Part shown: piece after piece, positions 49,420 to 61,434 of the stretch | How the letters are laid out: the number at the start of each line of letters is the position of its first letter | How positions within the stretch are numbered: position 1 is the first letter of the stretch | NCBI GenBank assembly: GCA_905250075.1 | Contig: CAJNOP010000175.1 | Span: 249,470 to 313,469 of the forward strand | DNA length: 64,000 nucleotides | From: Rotaria sp. Silwood1 | Taxonomy: Eukaryota > Rotifera > Eurotatoria > Philodinida > Philodinidae | Direction of reading: 5' to 3' | Translations under genes and position numbers: made by a program | The notes under the pieces: generated by a model | Databases searched by the model: none | Told to the model about the DNA's origin: nothing | Seen by the model: only the letters and a program-made list of their open reading frames with translations

Positions 49420-50768
49420 GTATGTAGACATGCATGTATCTTGCTAATTTTCGGAGTGAAATAAAATCGCCATCGTAATGTATGACGACGATACTTTCCT
49501 CGTTTTTTGTATTTTCCCTTCGACCAAATTATTATACGCTTGCAACAACAAAGGAAAGGAATGTCGGAGCAACAATAAATAGTATACAATGTTCTTCAAT
49601 TAAAGAAAACAACAAAAATCATCTGCATCCGCCCCAAGAATGCATTCTCTGATGTCGTACTCAACTGAGCATATCTGATCACCAGCAATGTTTAGGGTTC
49701 CGAAAAAGAAAATTTCGAAGTTGCAGAAATAACACTGATATATTGTCAAAAACATCAGCCACTTTCCGAAATCACCGAATATGCCACATATTTCGAAAAT
49801 TCGTTAATTCAATACTTGCTCCCTGTGAATCATTGTCTAGTCTCATAGTTCAGGTGCTCAGTGACGATCAAAGATAGTTTTCATTAAATACTATGGGAAA
49901 GCAGACCTGGTATTCGGATCTATCAATATGTGAAAGCTGCCTAATGATAACTTGTGACGGAAAAATAAAAACATCGATATATGTTATATCTAATAGGAAC
50001 AACAACATGGACGACATCAATTGTATCAACGACGACTATCAGTACTACATGGGTCACAACGACTATCAGTACTACATGGATCACGACGACTCCTGCAGGT
50101 TAGTAGAAAGAGTCGACCTAGAGAAGATATCAGACCATGATACAATATCTCCTCTTAGTATGATTGATTCGACACTTTTTATGTAGCTGGTCGAATATCT
50201 CGAGTAATAGCATTTTCCCTTATTATCACGTCGTCGATGATTAGTAACCGTTCCACTGCGGATATCACACATGAGTATCTATACTGGTTTGAACAAACGT
50301 TGAATACGGAAGGCCGAAGTAGGTTCACTTCAACCTCCCTCAAAATTGCAGTTGTTAAAGTTCAGAAAGCAATAAAATCATGCATCAGTCTCTAAGAAGA
50401 TTTTCCTCAATTCAAACAATGTAGACAGTGAGAGTCTAGCATGTATTGGCATGATTAGGTAAGTCCTTCTGAAAAACGTGTTTCAACATCACTTCGATAA
50501 AAGTGTAGAGGATAGATTCATTCAATATACAAGTTCCACACGAAAGCGAAAATACTTATTATGCACTGAACCTTGTTACGATTCGATCGAAAATAAGTCT
50601 TTTTTGAGGAGAAAATCATCTTTTGACTCTTTAATCATATTCCTGAGATTATAAATTTATATGATATTGGTTAATTTCAAGAAAAGATTCGTACCATAAG
50701 TCTCGTTGCTCAACGAAGATTGAAACTGGAATAAGAACATCTTGAAACAACTCATCTGAATCTAGAAT
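49420..50768. other. Region between anchor exon and FG-GAP exon
   Basis: It contains an open frame at 49893-50186 with a short tandem repeat (DYQYYMGHN then DYQYYMDHD, 27-bp unit at about 50033-50092). The frame has no known domain. If the anchor exon belongs to the FG-GAP gene, this is intron or an additional exon. Confidence 0.35.
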
Positions 50769-51872
50769 ATGCAAGCTTCATTTCTACTGTATACTGTATT
50801 CAATGTAAATAATCCTCATGTGTATTTAGGCCGCATCTCTCACAATCTGACATTCAACCAGCAGTATTCCTATACAATACCGAATAACACCTATGGAGTT
50901 GCTCTAGGTGATTTCAATGGCGACAGTCGCATGGATCTTACTGTTTTCAGTTACTTTGAGAATTGTTTCTACATTTTTCTTGGCTACGGTAATGGAAGCT
51001 TCGGATCACCAAAATCTTTCATGACTCGCTCAAATCCATATACAGGCATTATCAGGGACTTCAATGGAGATAGTCATGCAGATATAGCTGTGGTTCACCT
51101 AAGCAATGACAGTGTAGGCATTTCACTTGGCCTTGGTAACGGTACTTTCCTTCCACAAAGTTCTTTTGCAGTTGGCTACTATCCGACTTCGGTTAGTGCA
51201 GATGACTTTAATGGAGACCAACGTCTTGACTTATTAGTAGTCAATTATGGCGCTAGCACTGCCAGCGTTCTTCGCGGTTATGGCAATGGGAGTTTCGCGT
51301 CACGAAGCTATTTTCCTACAGGCTTGTATCCACAATTAGCTGCTGTAGCTGATTTCGATCACGATAATCGCTTAGACTTCGCTGTCAGCAATTATGGAAC
51401 TAATAGTGTCGATGTGTATCTAGGCTTTGGCAACGGCACATTCCGCGCGCCTGTCTCCTATTCTGTCCAGTTTAAACCGTTCGGACTGGCTTTGGGCGAT
51501 CTGAACAGTGACCATCAAATGGATGTGGTCGTATCGAACTGTGAAAACGGTACGATCAGTGTGCTACTCGGTAACGGCAATGGCACCTTTCTGGCAGCAG
51601 GTTACTACATGGTTGGAAGCTGTTCGACTAGCATCGTAATGGGTGATTTGAATGGTGATACTTACTTGGACGTCGTTGCTCCCGGATCCTTTGCTAATTA
51701 TTTTACTGTATTGCTTGGTGATGGAACTGGGGCTTTCTTCGCATCATTGTCTGTTGTTACAGATAACTATCCAATGTCGGTGGCCGTCTATGATTTTGAC
51801 AATAATGGAGGACTTGATGTCGTGGTTGCTCATGCCTGGGGTCATTTATCAGTATTTATGAACGCATTTTAA
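50769..51872 (+). CDS. FG-GAP/VCBS seven-repeat propeller protein
   Basis: 367 aa, of which residues about 40-367 are seven FG-GAP/VCBS repeats. The calcium-loop motif D-[FL]-[ND]-x-[DN]-x-x-x-D starts at residues 48, 97, 146, 195, 244, 293 and 342, a constant period of 49. Each repeat also has a [YF]GNG[ST]F-like strand turn (for example GYGNGSFGSPKSF, GLGNGTFLPQSSF, GNGNGTFLAAGYY). Seven repeats predict a closed seven-bladed propeller like integrin-alpha heads, with Ca2+ in the loops. Many N-G-[ST] sites suggest glycosylation outside the cell. The frame has an in-frame TAG just before AATATG that would coincide with a CTAG acceptor, so an upstream exon with a signal or membrane anchor (perhaps 49286-49419) is likely. 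Base composition is less AT-rich than neighbouring genes. Ligand unknown. Confidence 0.8.
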   Translation: MQASFLLYTVFNVNNPHVYLGRISHNLTFNQQYSYTIPNNTYGVALGDFNGDSRMDLTVFSYFENCFYIFLGYGNGSFGSPKSFMTRSNPYTGIIRDFNGDSHADIAVVHLSNDSVGISLGLGNGTFLPQSSFAVGYYPTSVSADDFNGDQRLDLLVVNYGASTASVLRGYGNGSFASRSYFPTGLYPQLAAVADFDHDNRLDFAVSNYGTNSVDVYLGFGNGTFRAPVSYSVQFKPFGLALGDLNSDHQMDVVVSNCENGTISVLLGNGNGTFLAAGYYMVGSCSTSIVMGDLNGDTYLDVVAPGSFANYFTVLLGDGTGAFFASLSVVTDNYPMSVAVYDFDNNGGLDVVVAHAWGHLSVFMNAF

Positions 51873-52101
51873 AGTGGTACAGGTGGGACTGCGAGTGCGG
51901 ATACCACCTACACCGACACCTTTAACGTATTTTCGTTCACATTTCAAAAAAGGATTCAAAAAACTAAAAGTCATTTAAAAATCAACATAACAACAAAAAA
52001 ACTAAAGTAAAATAGAATGTCACAAAAGAACAAAATTTGCTTCTTTTTCATGCGCATCATAAAGTTATTCATAATTTGTTTCCTTATTTATTAATCCTTT
52101 C

Positions 52102-52150
52102 GTGGGTGTGAGTATGAATAATAAAGAGAAGATCCACACCCACACTCATC
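52102..52150. repeat. Telomere-like hairpin
   Basis: GTGGGTGTGAGT faces CCACACCCACACTCATC. The loop contains AATAATAAAGAGAAGAT; the AGAGAAGAT part matches the inverted loop of the copy at 20387. Confidence 0.75.
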
Positions 52151-52199
52151 TGAACACTAACTATCTTATAGGATCAACTATTATGATGTTGGATCCTGT

Positions 52200-52387
52200 T
52201 CATTAGTTTAAGTTGACTGTAATCGTAATTTATGCAACACTGATGAAATACTTGCACAAATCAAAACTATATTACCTGATTTTGATGGACGACGAATGAT
52301 TGCTGAAAGACAACCAACAGTCTTTTTTCTATTCATAATATTTACTTTGAAGTTACTGAGAATTAATTCAATTTATTCTGAATAGCC
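52200..52387 (+). pseudogene. Isolated exon-like fragment
   Basis: After TTTAAG an open frame reads VDCNRNLCNTDEILAQIKTI, then LPDFDGRRMIAERQP, and runs to TAG. The first part is protein-like, with a UBA- or CUE-like feel, but I cannot name a family. The tail after GTVF-like sequence becomes low in information. No partner exons were found. Confidence 0.25.
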
Positions 52388-52520
52388 TTATTGTTGAGTC
52401 AACTTTAACAGATACAAATCAGTCAAAAACAAAAAGGTATTTTACTGAGGTAAATTTATGTTTTTATTAAGAGTTCCATTAGTTGAAACAAATTTTTTTC
52501 TGTGATCATACATATATATG

Positions 52521-52949
52521 TGTTAGCGTCTTTGATCAGCTTCACAATTTGGACTAGCCGAATGTCAGATTGGTGAAGAATCTTTCGTTAAAATCTTCAT
52601 TCGTTTTTAGATAGATGTTGGATTCGATTCTTTTTTTTTTTTGAAAACTGTTGAAACAATCGGATGTCAAGTAACACAATCGTCAATGCAAAAGCTATAG
52701 TAGAATTTGTGAGGTTATTGATGAGTTTCTAGAGAAGAACAGATCTTATGAAAAGTTATTCATAAATGTTCAAGTCTGACCGTCATTTCTTCCGTAATGG
52801 TTGCAAAACCTGGAATACCATTTTTTGAACAAAGTCTCTCAAACAAAAAAGAATTCGAATCCAACATCTATCTAGAGGCTAATGGAAGTTTTAACGAAAA
52901 AGTCTTTACCGATCAGAGATTAGACTAAGTCCGAAATTCGACGCTAACA
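52521..52949. mobile_element. 429-bp inverted-repeat element (MITE-like)
   Basis: Ends TGTTAGCGTC and GACGCTAACA. The arms (about 52521-52645 and 52838-52949) match imperfectly, including TAGATAGATGTTGGATTCGA against TCGAATCCAACATCTATCTA and CTTTCGTTAAAA against TTTTAACGAAAAAG. The centre is non-coding. No clear target duplication was found. Confidence 0.65.
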
Positions 52950-54160
52950 TTCATAAAACTCAATCGATGAAATACACTTCTATTTGATGAAGAAGAGGTT
53001 TTTAGGAAAAGTTTCTGTGGATTTGAGAAACAAATGTTAGTGGACTACACAGAAAACCGACTTTTTGTTTCTAATCAGTCAACAAATTCTTCAGCGAATA
53101 TAAATAATAGTTTGAGTCTATAATAAGTGTGTTTCATAATAAGTGTGTTTCATGCATAGATTTAGAAGTAAACGAATTGAGTTGAGACTGCATTAATTTT
53201 ACACTCTAGTGATGCAAATGTAAAACTATTTACTCAAGCACTATTGATCTAAATTGAGGCATAGGAGGTTATAATTAGCGTAGTGTTGCTCAATACGAAT
53301 TTGCAGATGTTTGTTATGAGTACGAGTTCTTCTTATCTATAAACAGACGTATATAATCAATTATCATCGAAGAAAAGGACTCGATGCAGTCCGTGCACCA
53401 AATGACTATTCGGTAAAATACCAAACACTTTACCAAGACTTGCGTACGATAGGTTAGAAGTGAAATATGAAGCTACAGCTCCATCCTAAAATAAAAATTA
53501 ATAATTTTAACATTTAAATTGTTGAAACACCGTTTAATATTTGAGATGCTGCAAGAATTCATTGTAAATGTATTTCGTCATCATCATCAAATATCTACAA
53601 ATGCTCTGGATGTTGTTCTCTTCTTCATCTCAATTTTTCACCCATATCCACACACTCATCTCCACACCACTCATGTACAAGAATTCTTTCGTTGTTTACT
53701 CTTCATTATTACGTCAACGAGAGATGAACATGAGTATAACGTCTCCATATTTTCAGTATTAATTAGAATAGGTGGATGTGACTACCTGCCTTCTATCCAT
53801 ATCGGCAATCACATTCTGTCTAGTTTCAGCATTCAACTTCTTCGATCGATTTCTACTAAATATAAGGGTTTAATTGAACATATAAAATTTAAAAAAAAAC
53901 ATCTTTTTAAAATAAAACTAAATGGAATTGATCGAGTATTTATAAAATGCTTATGTTTATTTGAAAAAAATGTCTTATAAAATATACCATGGTATATTGA
54001 TGAATAAAGCATGGAAAATAGAGTAGAGTGTGAGTGTGCATGACGAGAAGATCGATAAGTACATTGTTATTTGGAGATCACTTATTCAATCAGTTGATTA
54101 ATATGTAAATAAATATTTTGAATCATGTCTGACGAAACGATTAAAGCTAATAAATTATGA

Positions 54161-57100
54161 CTAGTGATAGTGATGGGTTCGCTTGATACGTTTGGGATTA
54201 ACCAATATGTTCGATTTCTTATTCATGCTTTTGCCAAGCCACAAGTATATACAATCGTTCAGGCCATAGTCTTCATCGTCGGACTGTGAGCGCTCTACCT
54301 CACATACAACGTCTCTTTCCATTTGTGAGATCCATTCAACGATCTTGTCTGCAAAACCATTTCCGTTACAACATCGAAATGTGACATTTGATAAATGTTC
54401 TGCACGTTCCAATATCATTTTTGCGTCCTCCACATATGTGATATCAGTGTCGAGTCGTCTGATATGGTGTGGCAATTTCAAGCAGATAGTATTAATAGTT
54501 ATCAGCTTCATTCTGTCTAAATCATTGCAGCTTATTCGAATTGAACGAAGATTACATGCTTGTTTGAACAGAGTATCCATTTCGACATCCAAACTGGTAG
54601 AAAACATACATTCGCACTGAAAATCTACGTGTAGTGTTTGAAGATTCGATAAATTAAGAATTGTTGAAAGATGTTCAATTGAGCCTATAGGCCATTTTCG
54701 AGCAATCATCAGTGTAAGTTCTGTCACATTTCGAAAACGATAATCTATTTTTTGATTAGTCTAAAAAGAAAAATTTGTAAGCTTTAACAATATTGAAAAA
54801 ATAAAATATACGAAACTATTCGATGTCAAAAAAAGATCATCAGATTATTACAGATTGTTTTTCTATGAAATCAATGAGTCTTGCCAAAGAATTTCATATT
54901 GTAAAGAAACAAATTTACTGAAGAATAATTTGACTTGGGTTTTTGAACATTTCAAAGCTTTCGATTTCAATATGTTTCTTTATCTTAAACAATACATTCA
55001 AGTATCCTTTATCGGACACCTTACAAACGAAAAATCTTCGACAAATCATCTGCAAAACATGTATACATACATCTTGTTACTAAAATTTACAAAACAAGAC
55101 ATAGTCAAATAAATCAAACGATTTTAGGATACTTTCGTACATTGATCACTTTATCTGAATAGAACAGAACAAAAAGAAACTAAGTCGAATACTGCACCAA
55201 AATACTCTTTATTGCATGTCTAAATAGATTTTCATGCGGCTGAAAGACTTGAAAGTTCTTATTCGTCACCAAAACACTCTTTATTGTATGTCTAAATAGA
55301 TTTTCATGCGGCTGAAAGACTTGAAAGTTCTTATTCGTACAAAAAAAGTTTGCAGCTATTTTTCAAAGCTGTTACCAATTCTTTTTATACAGAAACATAG
55401 CTTTTTGTTCTGATTAAACATATTTTCGAGTCTATATTTTGCCCATGAGTAGGAGACCACTCAATTGTAACAACCTTCCAAGGATGCATGATCTTGTTGT
55501 GTTTTGGACCACAAGTGGAATTATTGGTGAATTCTTTTATTGAAAATCAAACTTTTCAATAAAATCTTATTTTCCGATTGGTTGTTTTTATTCAAAACAT
55601 TGTCACCTAAAGATCTGAATTAGACTAACTTGTATATCAAATTACAGAATTCTTCGATCAACTATTTCTGAAATATGTATTAAGCCAAGCCTTCATTAAT
55701 TAAACGATATCGATGCACAAGTGAGTCCTATTGAGATCGTTATGTGATGAATGTTTCAGATAAGAAAAATTTTAAAATACAATTTTATTGAAAAGTTAAA
55801 GTATTCTTAGAAGATTAACCAAAAATTTTATATATTGGTAAGAACGGAAGAAGACGATGTGAATCCTTTGACATCCATCAAAACACTTTTTAGAGTTCGA
55901 AATGATAAATTTTCTGTATGAAAGTAGATAGTAGCAACTCTGAATATTCTTTACAAATTGTTATGAATAAATAATTCAGTAGTAAGAGAAAAATAATCAG
56001 TTTATTCGATGAAAATTTCAGAAAAATATTGAAGTTTGCCCTCATGAGGTATTTTTGAGACATATTTTATATTTTAGAAGCATGGACGACAAGAGTAGTC
56101 ATGTTTTTCAGCTATTCTGACAAGTTCATAATTTTATTGAAAATTTTCCGAAAAACTTCAGCAATGATGAAGGCTGCTTTAAAAACAATTATTATATTAT
56201 AGTATGAATGAGCAACAAAAAAAGAGTAGCAATCAATATTAGTCTGAAAAAAGTCTTTAACAAAACTCATTATTAGACTTAAATCATTATCGATCAACTT
56301 TCTTTTAGAAGAATGATTTATTCGAGAAGAAATAATCGGTTTGAAAATATAAAATAATACTTACATTTTGACGAATGCTTTTAAACCTCATTCGAATCAA
56401 GTCTACAAATAACCGATGTGTATTGACGATAATTGTTAAATTGTTATCAATGTTGTTCAACGTAGAATACAGAATGTCACGTCGTAGAACAGGATAATCG
56501 AAATCATCTTGGAAGATTGGTATTGAATAGAGATGAAATTGCTTATAATGTTTGTATTCAAGATCACATGTAACAAACCAATGTTTGACTTCGAGCCAGA
56601 ATGGTGTTCGAAATGATGCAATCAGTAATTCTACACTAGAAGAATCTGAATGATCTGGTGCACGATGAGTAAATGAGAATTCGAACTTGTTCAATAGAGA
56701 CAATTTCGTTTGAATAAAGTTAGCCCATTGAAAACCATCAAATAATAAAAGATCAGTTAACGATGATTCGATAATCAGTCGAAGATGCGTTAGCATAGGT
56801 AAAAGTGAAAGGAATGATTTAACAAAGTCCATTGTTATAGTAGAATGGCTGTTTAATGAGAGTGAAGTTAAATGACTTGATTGTATGATATCAGAACGTA
56901 TAACGGTAGGCTCCTCGACGACTAATAATCTTATTGCCAATGTTCGTATATAAGGTAAGCGTTCAAGAATCAGATAAACTATCTTCCAATTGCACCAATC
57001 GGAAATTGTTACGTTTTCTAATCTACAAGAAATGGGCCACTGTATTTTACTGACAATCATATCGCCTCCTTTGAATTCGAATTTTCGAAGATCATTATTT

Positions 57101-57591
57101 GATATAATAGATGATAAAAGTTCTGCTGTTTCGGTGGAACCATAGTAAGGAGACGACATTGAGAACGTTGTAAGGGGAAATTTCACGATATGTTTTTGAA
57201 ATTCATTCAAATCGTCGTTTTCTACATTAAAGAGCGTCAGTGAACGTAGTCGAATGAATTGGTCAATATGAAAGTTGGAAAGAAATGATGGAATTTGATT
57301 TTGTGTGTTGACTTCATTCAAAAGTTCATTCGAAAGTGTAAGTGAAATAATATTTTTAGGGTCAATAATACGTGCCATCAGAGGAAGATCAGATTTTGAT
57401 ACATAACGAAAATCCACTTCATAACGATTGTAAGCATTAACAATCGAATAGAGCCATTTGCAAACGCAACGAATTGAAAGAGCGATTGTGTCTGCAGGAA
57501 TTTCATCGAAAATTCGATGAACAAGCTCGATAGGTAATGTTTCAAAATTAGATTGTGTTCTAGTAGACATGAATCGTAATGCGTAGAACAT
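54161..57591 (-). CDS. F-box protein with degenerate LRR-like tail (two exons)
   Basis: Exons 56365-57591 and 54161-54760, joined in phase 0 across a 1.6-kb intron (donor AAT/GTAAGTATT, acceptor TTCTTTTTAG), give 608 aa. Residues about 15-55 are the F-box (FETLPIELVHRIFDEIPADT, then a CVCKWLYSIVNAY tail). The rest has irregular leucine-rich stretches such as RLRSLTLFNVENDDLNEF, LTSLSLNSHSTITMDF and LSNLQTLHVDFQ, like the large rotifer F-box family. F-box proteins link substrates to SKP1-cullin ubiquitin ligases; the tail would pick the substrate. The start is ATG 57591; ATG 57570 (MSTRTQSNFETLP) is equally possible. Leucine-rich similarity continues smoothly over the splice, which supports the join. 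Confidence 0.72.
55198..55341. repeat. Two-copy tandem duplication, 72-bp period, in F-box intron
   Basis: CTCTTTATTG starts at 55205 and 55277. Each copy runs through TCTAAATAGATTTTCATGCG and ends TTGAAAGTTCTTATTCGT. The copies are almost identical, so the duplication is young. Confidence 0.88.
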
Positions 57592-59760
57592 ACACGTGTA
57601 ATGTTTCTTTTTTCCAATTATATGTGACGAGTGTGCATACACATCGAATGCGAATGTCTAACGATGTGTCATATACGACTGTAGAGAATAAAAAAAAACA
57701 ACAGCAAATGATCACATGTTTATTCATGCAAATTTTGAAAAAGAAATGTAATAATCATTTGCTGGCTCCCATTCCGAATGTTTCGAAATAAACGTATAAT
57801 AACCTACGTTTGAAAACATGACGAAATTACTGCCAAATGTTTTTCGAGGGCATTACTCAAGCAGACCCTGAAAAGCCAACGATGGGTACGACGAGTGGTC
57901 GAAACTTGAAAATACATTTCTTTTTTTCTCGTTCTGTTCAAATTTCGAATCCCTCGGTGGCTATCTAATCTCGAGCCCTCGGAAGGATTTTCTCATCGCA
58001 CATTTATTTTCGACTACTCGGGCATATTTCGACCACTCAAAAACGATCGAAATATCGACTATTCGAAGAGAGGAGACCTATTGGAAAGATTATTTCGATT
58101 ATTTGATATGATTCTGATGAGTCAGAGTCCATCGAACTATCGAATGATCGGAAACATTGTCCCATGGTGCATTCATTTTCGACTCCTTGGACATGTTTCG
58201 ACTACTCGAAGATAGGAAGCTCATAGGAAAGATAGTTTCGATTGTTCGTTTTAACTTTAATTACTGAAAACGTCTCAGAACTTCAGTTTTTGAATGATTT
58301 TTTTTTACTCTTATTACATGATCCACTTGGAGAATTTTGGTTTTCTACAGGTACTTTCACGTAGTTTGATCATTTAAACAATATTATTTATCATTTACAA
58401 CTAGAACAACGATAGAAATATCTTTAAGTTCTGAGAAAAAAATAATCATAATGAATTTACTTTCATAACACTCCTAACCTCCTGAGCTGTTCACTAACTC
58501 TGATTTTCAATTTCTCGTTGACAAAGAAAGTTCATGGGATCATTTAAAACCATGGGTTTATTTTTTAGTCCTCGAAGTTACTGAGATGGTTGAATATTAT
58601 AAACTTAATAGAGATAGGTAAGTCGAGTTGGTCTAATTCTACTCTCAATATATATATTCTTTTTTGTAGCTTTTTTTTTTACATAATCTAATTAATTGTA
58701 ATGTAATTTAAGCTTTAGCATTCGTAAGTACATGTGTTCGAATCTTCACTTTGGCCAAAATATCCGATAGGTATCGAGTGCTCGAAAAAAAATCAGATGC
58801 AGAGAGCGATTTTTTTTGAAATTTTAGAAAAACGTTCGACTGCTTGGAATATCGACCCCTCGCGATCCCTGCAAATCGGGCCCATCAAAACCCATCGAGA
58901 AAGGTCCATCGATGGGCATCGAAATGCCATTTTCCGATAGATCGAGAGAACCGTGAGGGGTGAACAATTCTTAATTTCATCAACCTATCGTATGGTTCAG
59001 ATTGACACCTCGAAATACCCATCCCATGATTGCTTGGGCAAGATAAATAGACTAAATTCAAGTCCCTACCTCTAAAACAAAGTTAATTTTATTCAGCAAC
59101 AGGAAAATCGCGATAAATACATTGGAAGATCGTCCGAGGTTTGATCTTTCATAAATGATATGAATTTTTATTTCGCAGCTCGTTTCACCTTAGAACTCTA
59201 AAAAGAAGCTTCATTGTAGCCTATCACTTCTTTTTGTTTGAAAGAGAATATCAAGATGTAAGGCATAAGAGATTCTCGTTTTTTTTTTGAAGTAAGCTTT
59301 GTTATTATATACATATAAGAGTACCATTACAATTAAAGCGTCATTTTTTGAGAATTTTTCAAGACATTGCAGTTTCATCTCTTTTGTTCGCTTAAAAAGT
59401 ATGAATTTGAAAAAAAATGATCTTGCATCCTAATATATTCTTTCAAACAATAGAAAAAAAAATCCCCTTATCTGAAAAATCAATCAGTTTTCTGGAAATC
59501 AAAATTTATTCACTTAAGATCTTTTTTTTTAAATTAAAAAGAGTAATCATCATTAAGATATAGTGGTTTAACTTTTGATGATGAATTCTTGTTCTTGAAT
59601 GAGAATTTTTTTCTACTGAAATTCAGTTAAATTTGTTTCATTTATATGAATGATTCTAGAATGCCAATCGAAATTTTCCCGACTTCTTACAAGAAACTTT
59701 AATCATGCGACTCGAATAAATTTGTGCACTTACTATATGCAATCCTTATGTAGTTAGCGA
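57592..59760. other. Intergenic region with TTTCGACTACTCG repeats
   Basis: A diverged direct repeat occupies about 57990-58100 and 58165-58245: TTTTCGACTACTCGGGCAT with TTTCGACCACTC, versus TTTTCGACTCCTTGGACAT with TTTCGACTACTC, each followed by TAGGAAAGAT/TTGGAAAGAT and TTTCGATT. A CCATCGATGGGCATCGA patch lies near 58900. No gene is seen. Confidence 0.45.
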
Positions 59761-59931
59761 TCGTTATATTGCTAATCGAATTTGTTATATTTTCCCATGT
59801 GTCGAACAATTGTATGTATCCGTCAAACAAGCAGATGTTATGCTTGTGTCGATCAATGGGTTCAAATACTTATCAAATGCTTCATTCATTTTCAAATCAA
59901 TATCCGCTTTTGACAAACAAAGTTTATGGCA
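59761..59931 (+). pseudogene. Relic of an F-box gene C-terminal exon
   Basis: The frame reads DRYIANRICYIFPCVEQLYV, SVKQADVMLVSING and FKYLSNASFIFKS before TAG at 59929. It resembles the C-terminal leucine-rich portion of rotifer F-box proteins as I remember them. No F-box or intact upstream exon is nearby and further frames break up, so I read it as a fragment. Confidence 0.3.
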
Positions 59932-60166
59932 ATAGGTGGCAACAATCGTTAACGGAGTTTATCGTTTCCAAGGTTCATGTCTTTAGATGTGGATCGAAAA
60001 TCGGATGGATATTTCTCATCGAGAAATTATTCCACGTATCAATTGGACGCAGCGATTAGACAATAATTGGTATTATGTTGATTTCATGTTGAGTCAAGAG
60101 TTACTGCTTTCAAAATTCATTACTATTATGTTGATTGCTCATCTACACAATATTGGTACTCACATG

Positions 60167-60651
60167 TAGATTTATATGATGTCCGGCATCGCATTACATT
60201 CATATGTTTGTTCAGCTATATTTGGTTCTGCTTCTTTTCTATACCTTAGCCCAATCGCTTCAATATTCTCCAAACATCTTGATCGATCGTTCCTATATAT
60301 ATTTGGTTACTTCTTTGTTTTAATATCTATCATCATTGGATATATCTTTTTGGACAATTGGAAATCAATGATTGCAGATAAGGTAAGTCTATTTTTATGA
60401 AGAATTGGAGATTTTCTTAATATTCAATGTAAAATATGTGACTTGTCGAATGATAACTCAAACTATTCGGTATAGTCTGTCAAGAAATAATAAGAGTGTT
60501 GTAAGTGTATTATTCTCAATAATATAACTGGATATCCAAGTGGTTACCTGAATGCTGTTGGTGGATATATCATTAGCTCGGTAGTATATGGCAATAAAAA
60601 TATTATCTTTCACTGGACTATCGGTTTTATTATATTGTGCTTCGTTTGTTA
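60167..60651 (+). CDS. Candidate membrane-protein exons, unrecognised
   Basis: A CACATGTAG acceptor precedes an open frame 60167-60381 with two hydrophobic segments (CSAIFGSASFLYLSPIASIF and FGYFFVLISIIIGYIF), ending DNWKSMIADK before GTAAGTC. A second piece, about 60501-60651, reads NITGYPSGYLNAVGGYIISS and ends in a hydrophobic stretch with TAG. Together they look like the 3' end of a small multipass gene or a relic of one. No upstream exons or family could be assigned. Confidence 0.3.
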
Positions 60652-61434
60652 GTTTAGTTTTATGATAAAAATGTTGTTTTTCTTTGACTCATTTGTTCAA
60701 TAATTTACTGTTGTTTGTTACCATTGTCTTTAGAAATGTTGCAATAAAAGAATTGAACAAGACCTGTATCACCTCACGATGCTTTAGATTTAAACCTTTT
60801 TTGCTTTAACAATAGAAGAGTACACCCACACTATCAAGAGAATAGTTTTTGCTGATTTCCAAAAACTTGAAAGGTCTTTTGCAACAGCTGGTCACTGGAA
60901 GAACCGAATTGATATAAAACTTCGACTGATAAAGCGAACTAGGTCAACAATTCTTGAACAATGATAGCTATGGGTTGACGACTATTGTTTTTTGTTGCAA
61001 AACTTATGAGAGAATTAAGCACAAGCATTATTGTAATATAAACACTACAGAAAAGACAAGAATAAGAAAAAGTGAGGACAGCTGAACTTAGATTTCTAAT
61101 GAATAAACTGATTAAACAGGGTTTTTCGATAAAAAAGCTGAGGATGAACTCCTATTTCTTTTGGCTTTATACAAATTTTAAATTAGCAAAATTAGTGTAA
61201 TCACAAATTTGAGGAAATTTAAAATTACAGAAAATATTAACAAAATAATTTTTTGTAATTATTATGATAGATTTCGTCTTCTATATGCAGAAAGCATTTC
61301 TTTTAACAACAAAGCTCGGCCAACAAGCTTAAATTATTAGAAAATAAAGTGAATCAAGATGCAAAAACGTTTGAAACGAAACATTTCTGAATAAGATGTT
61401 TGAATATCAATCTGGAGAGAGACAAGAAATAAAC

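Larger units (their letters stand above)
51873..54160. other. Intergenic region with small repeats
   Basis: It contains a weak hairpin at 51886-51927 just after the FG-GAP stop, a clear hairpin at 52102, an exon-like frame at 52200, a 429-bp inverted-repeat element at 52521, a doubled AATAAGTGTGTTTCAT near 53123, a CACCCATATCCACAC patch at 53639, and the palindrome ATATACCATGGTATAT near 53981. The 53519-53980 frame is not convincing. Confidence 0.45.

Noticed and set aside
53519..53980. 153-codon plus-strand frame
   Set aside because: It starts with TTG, crosses a telomere-like hairpin patch and has erratic composition without a domain.
58720..58760. GTGTTCGAATC as a tRNA B box
   Set aside because: No matching A box or cloverleaf could be folded around it; no tRNA gene was found in the window.
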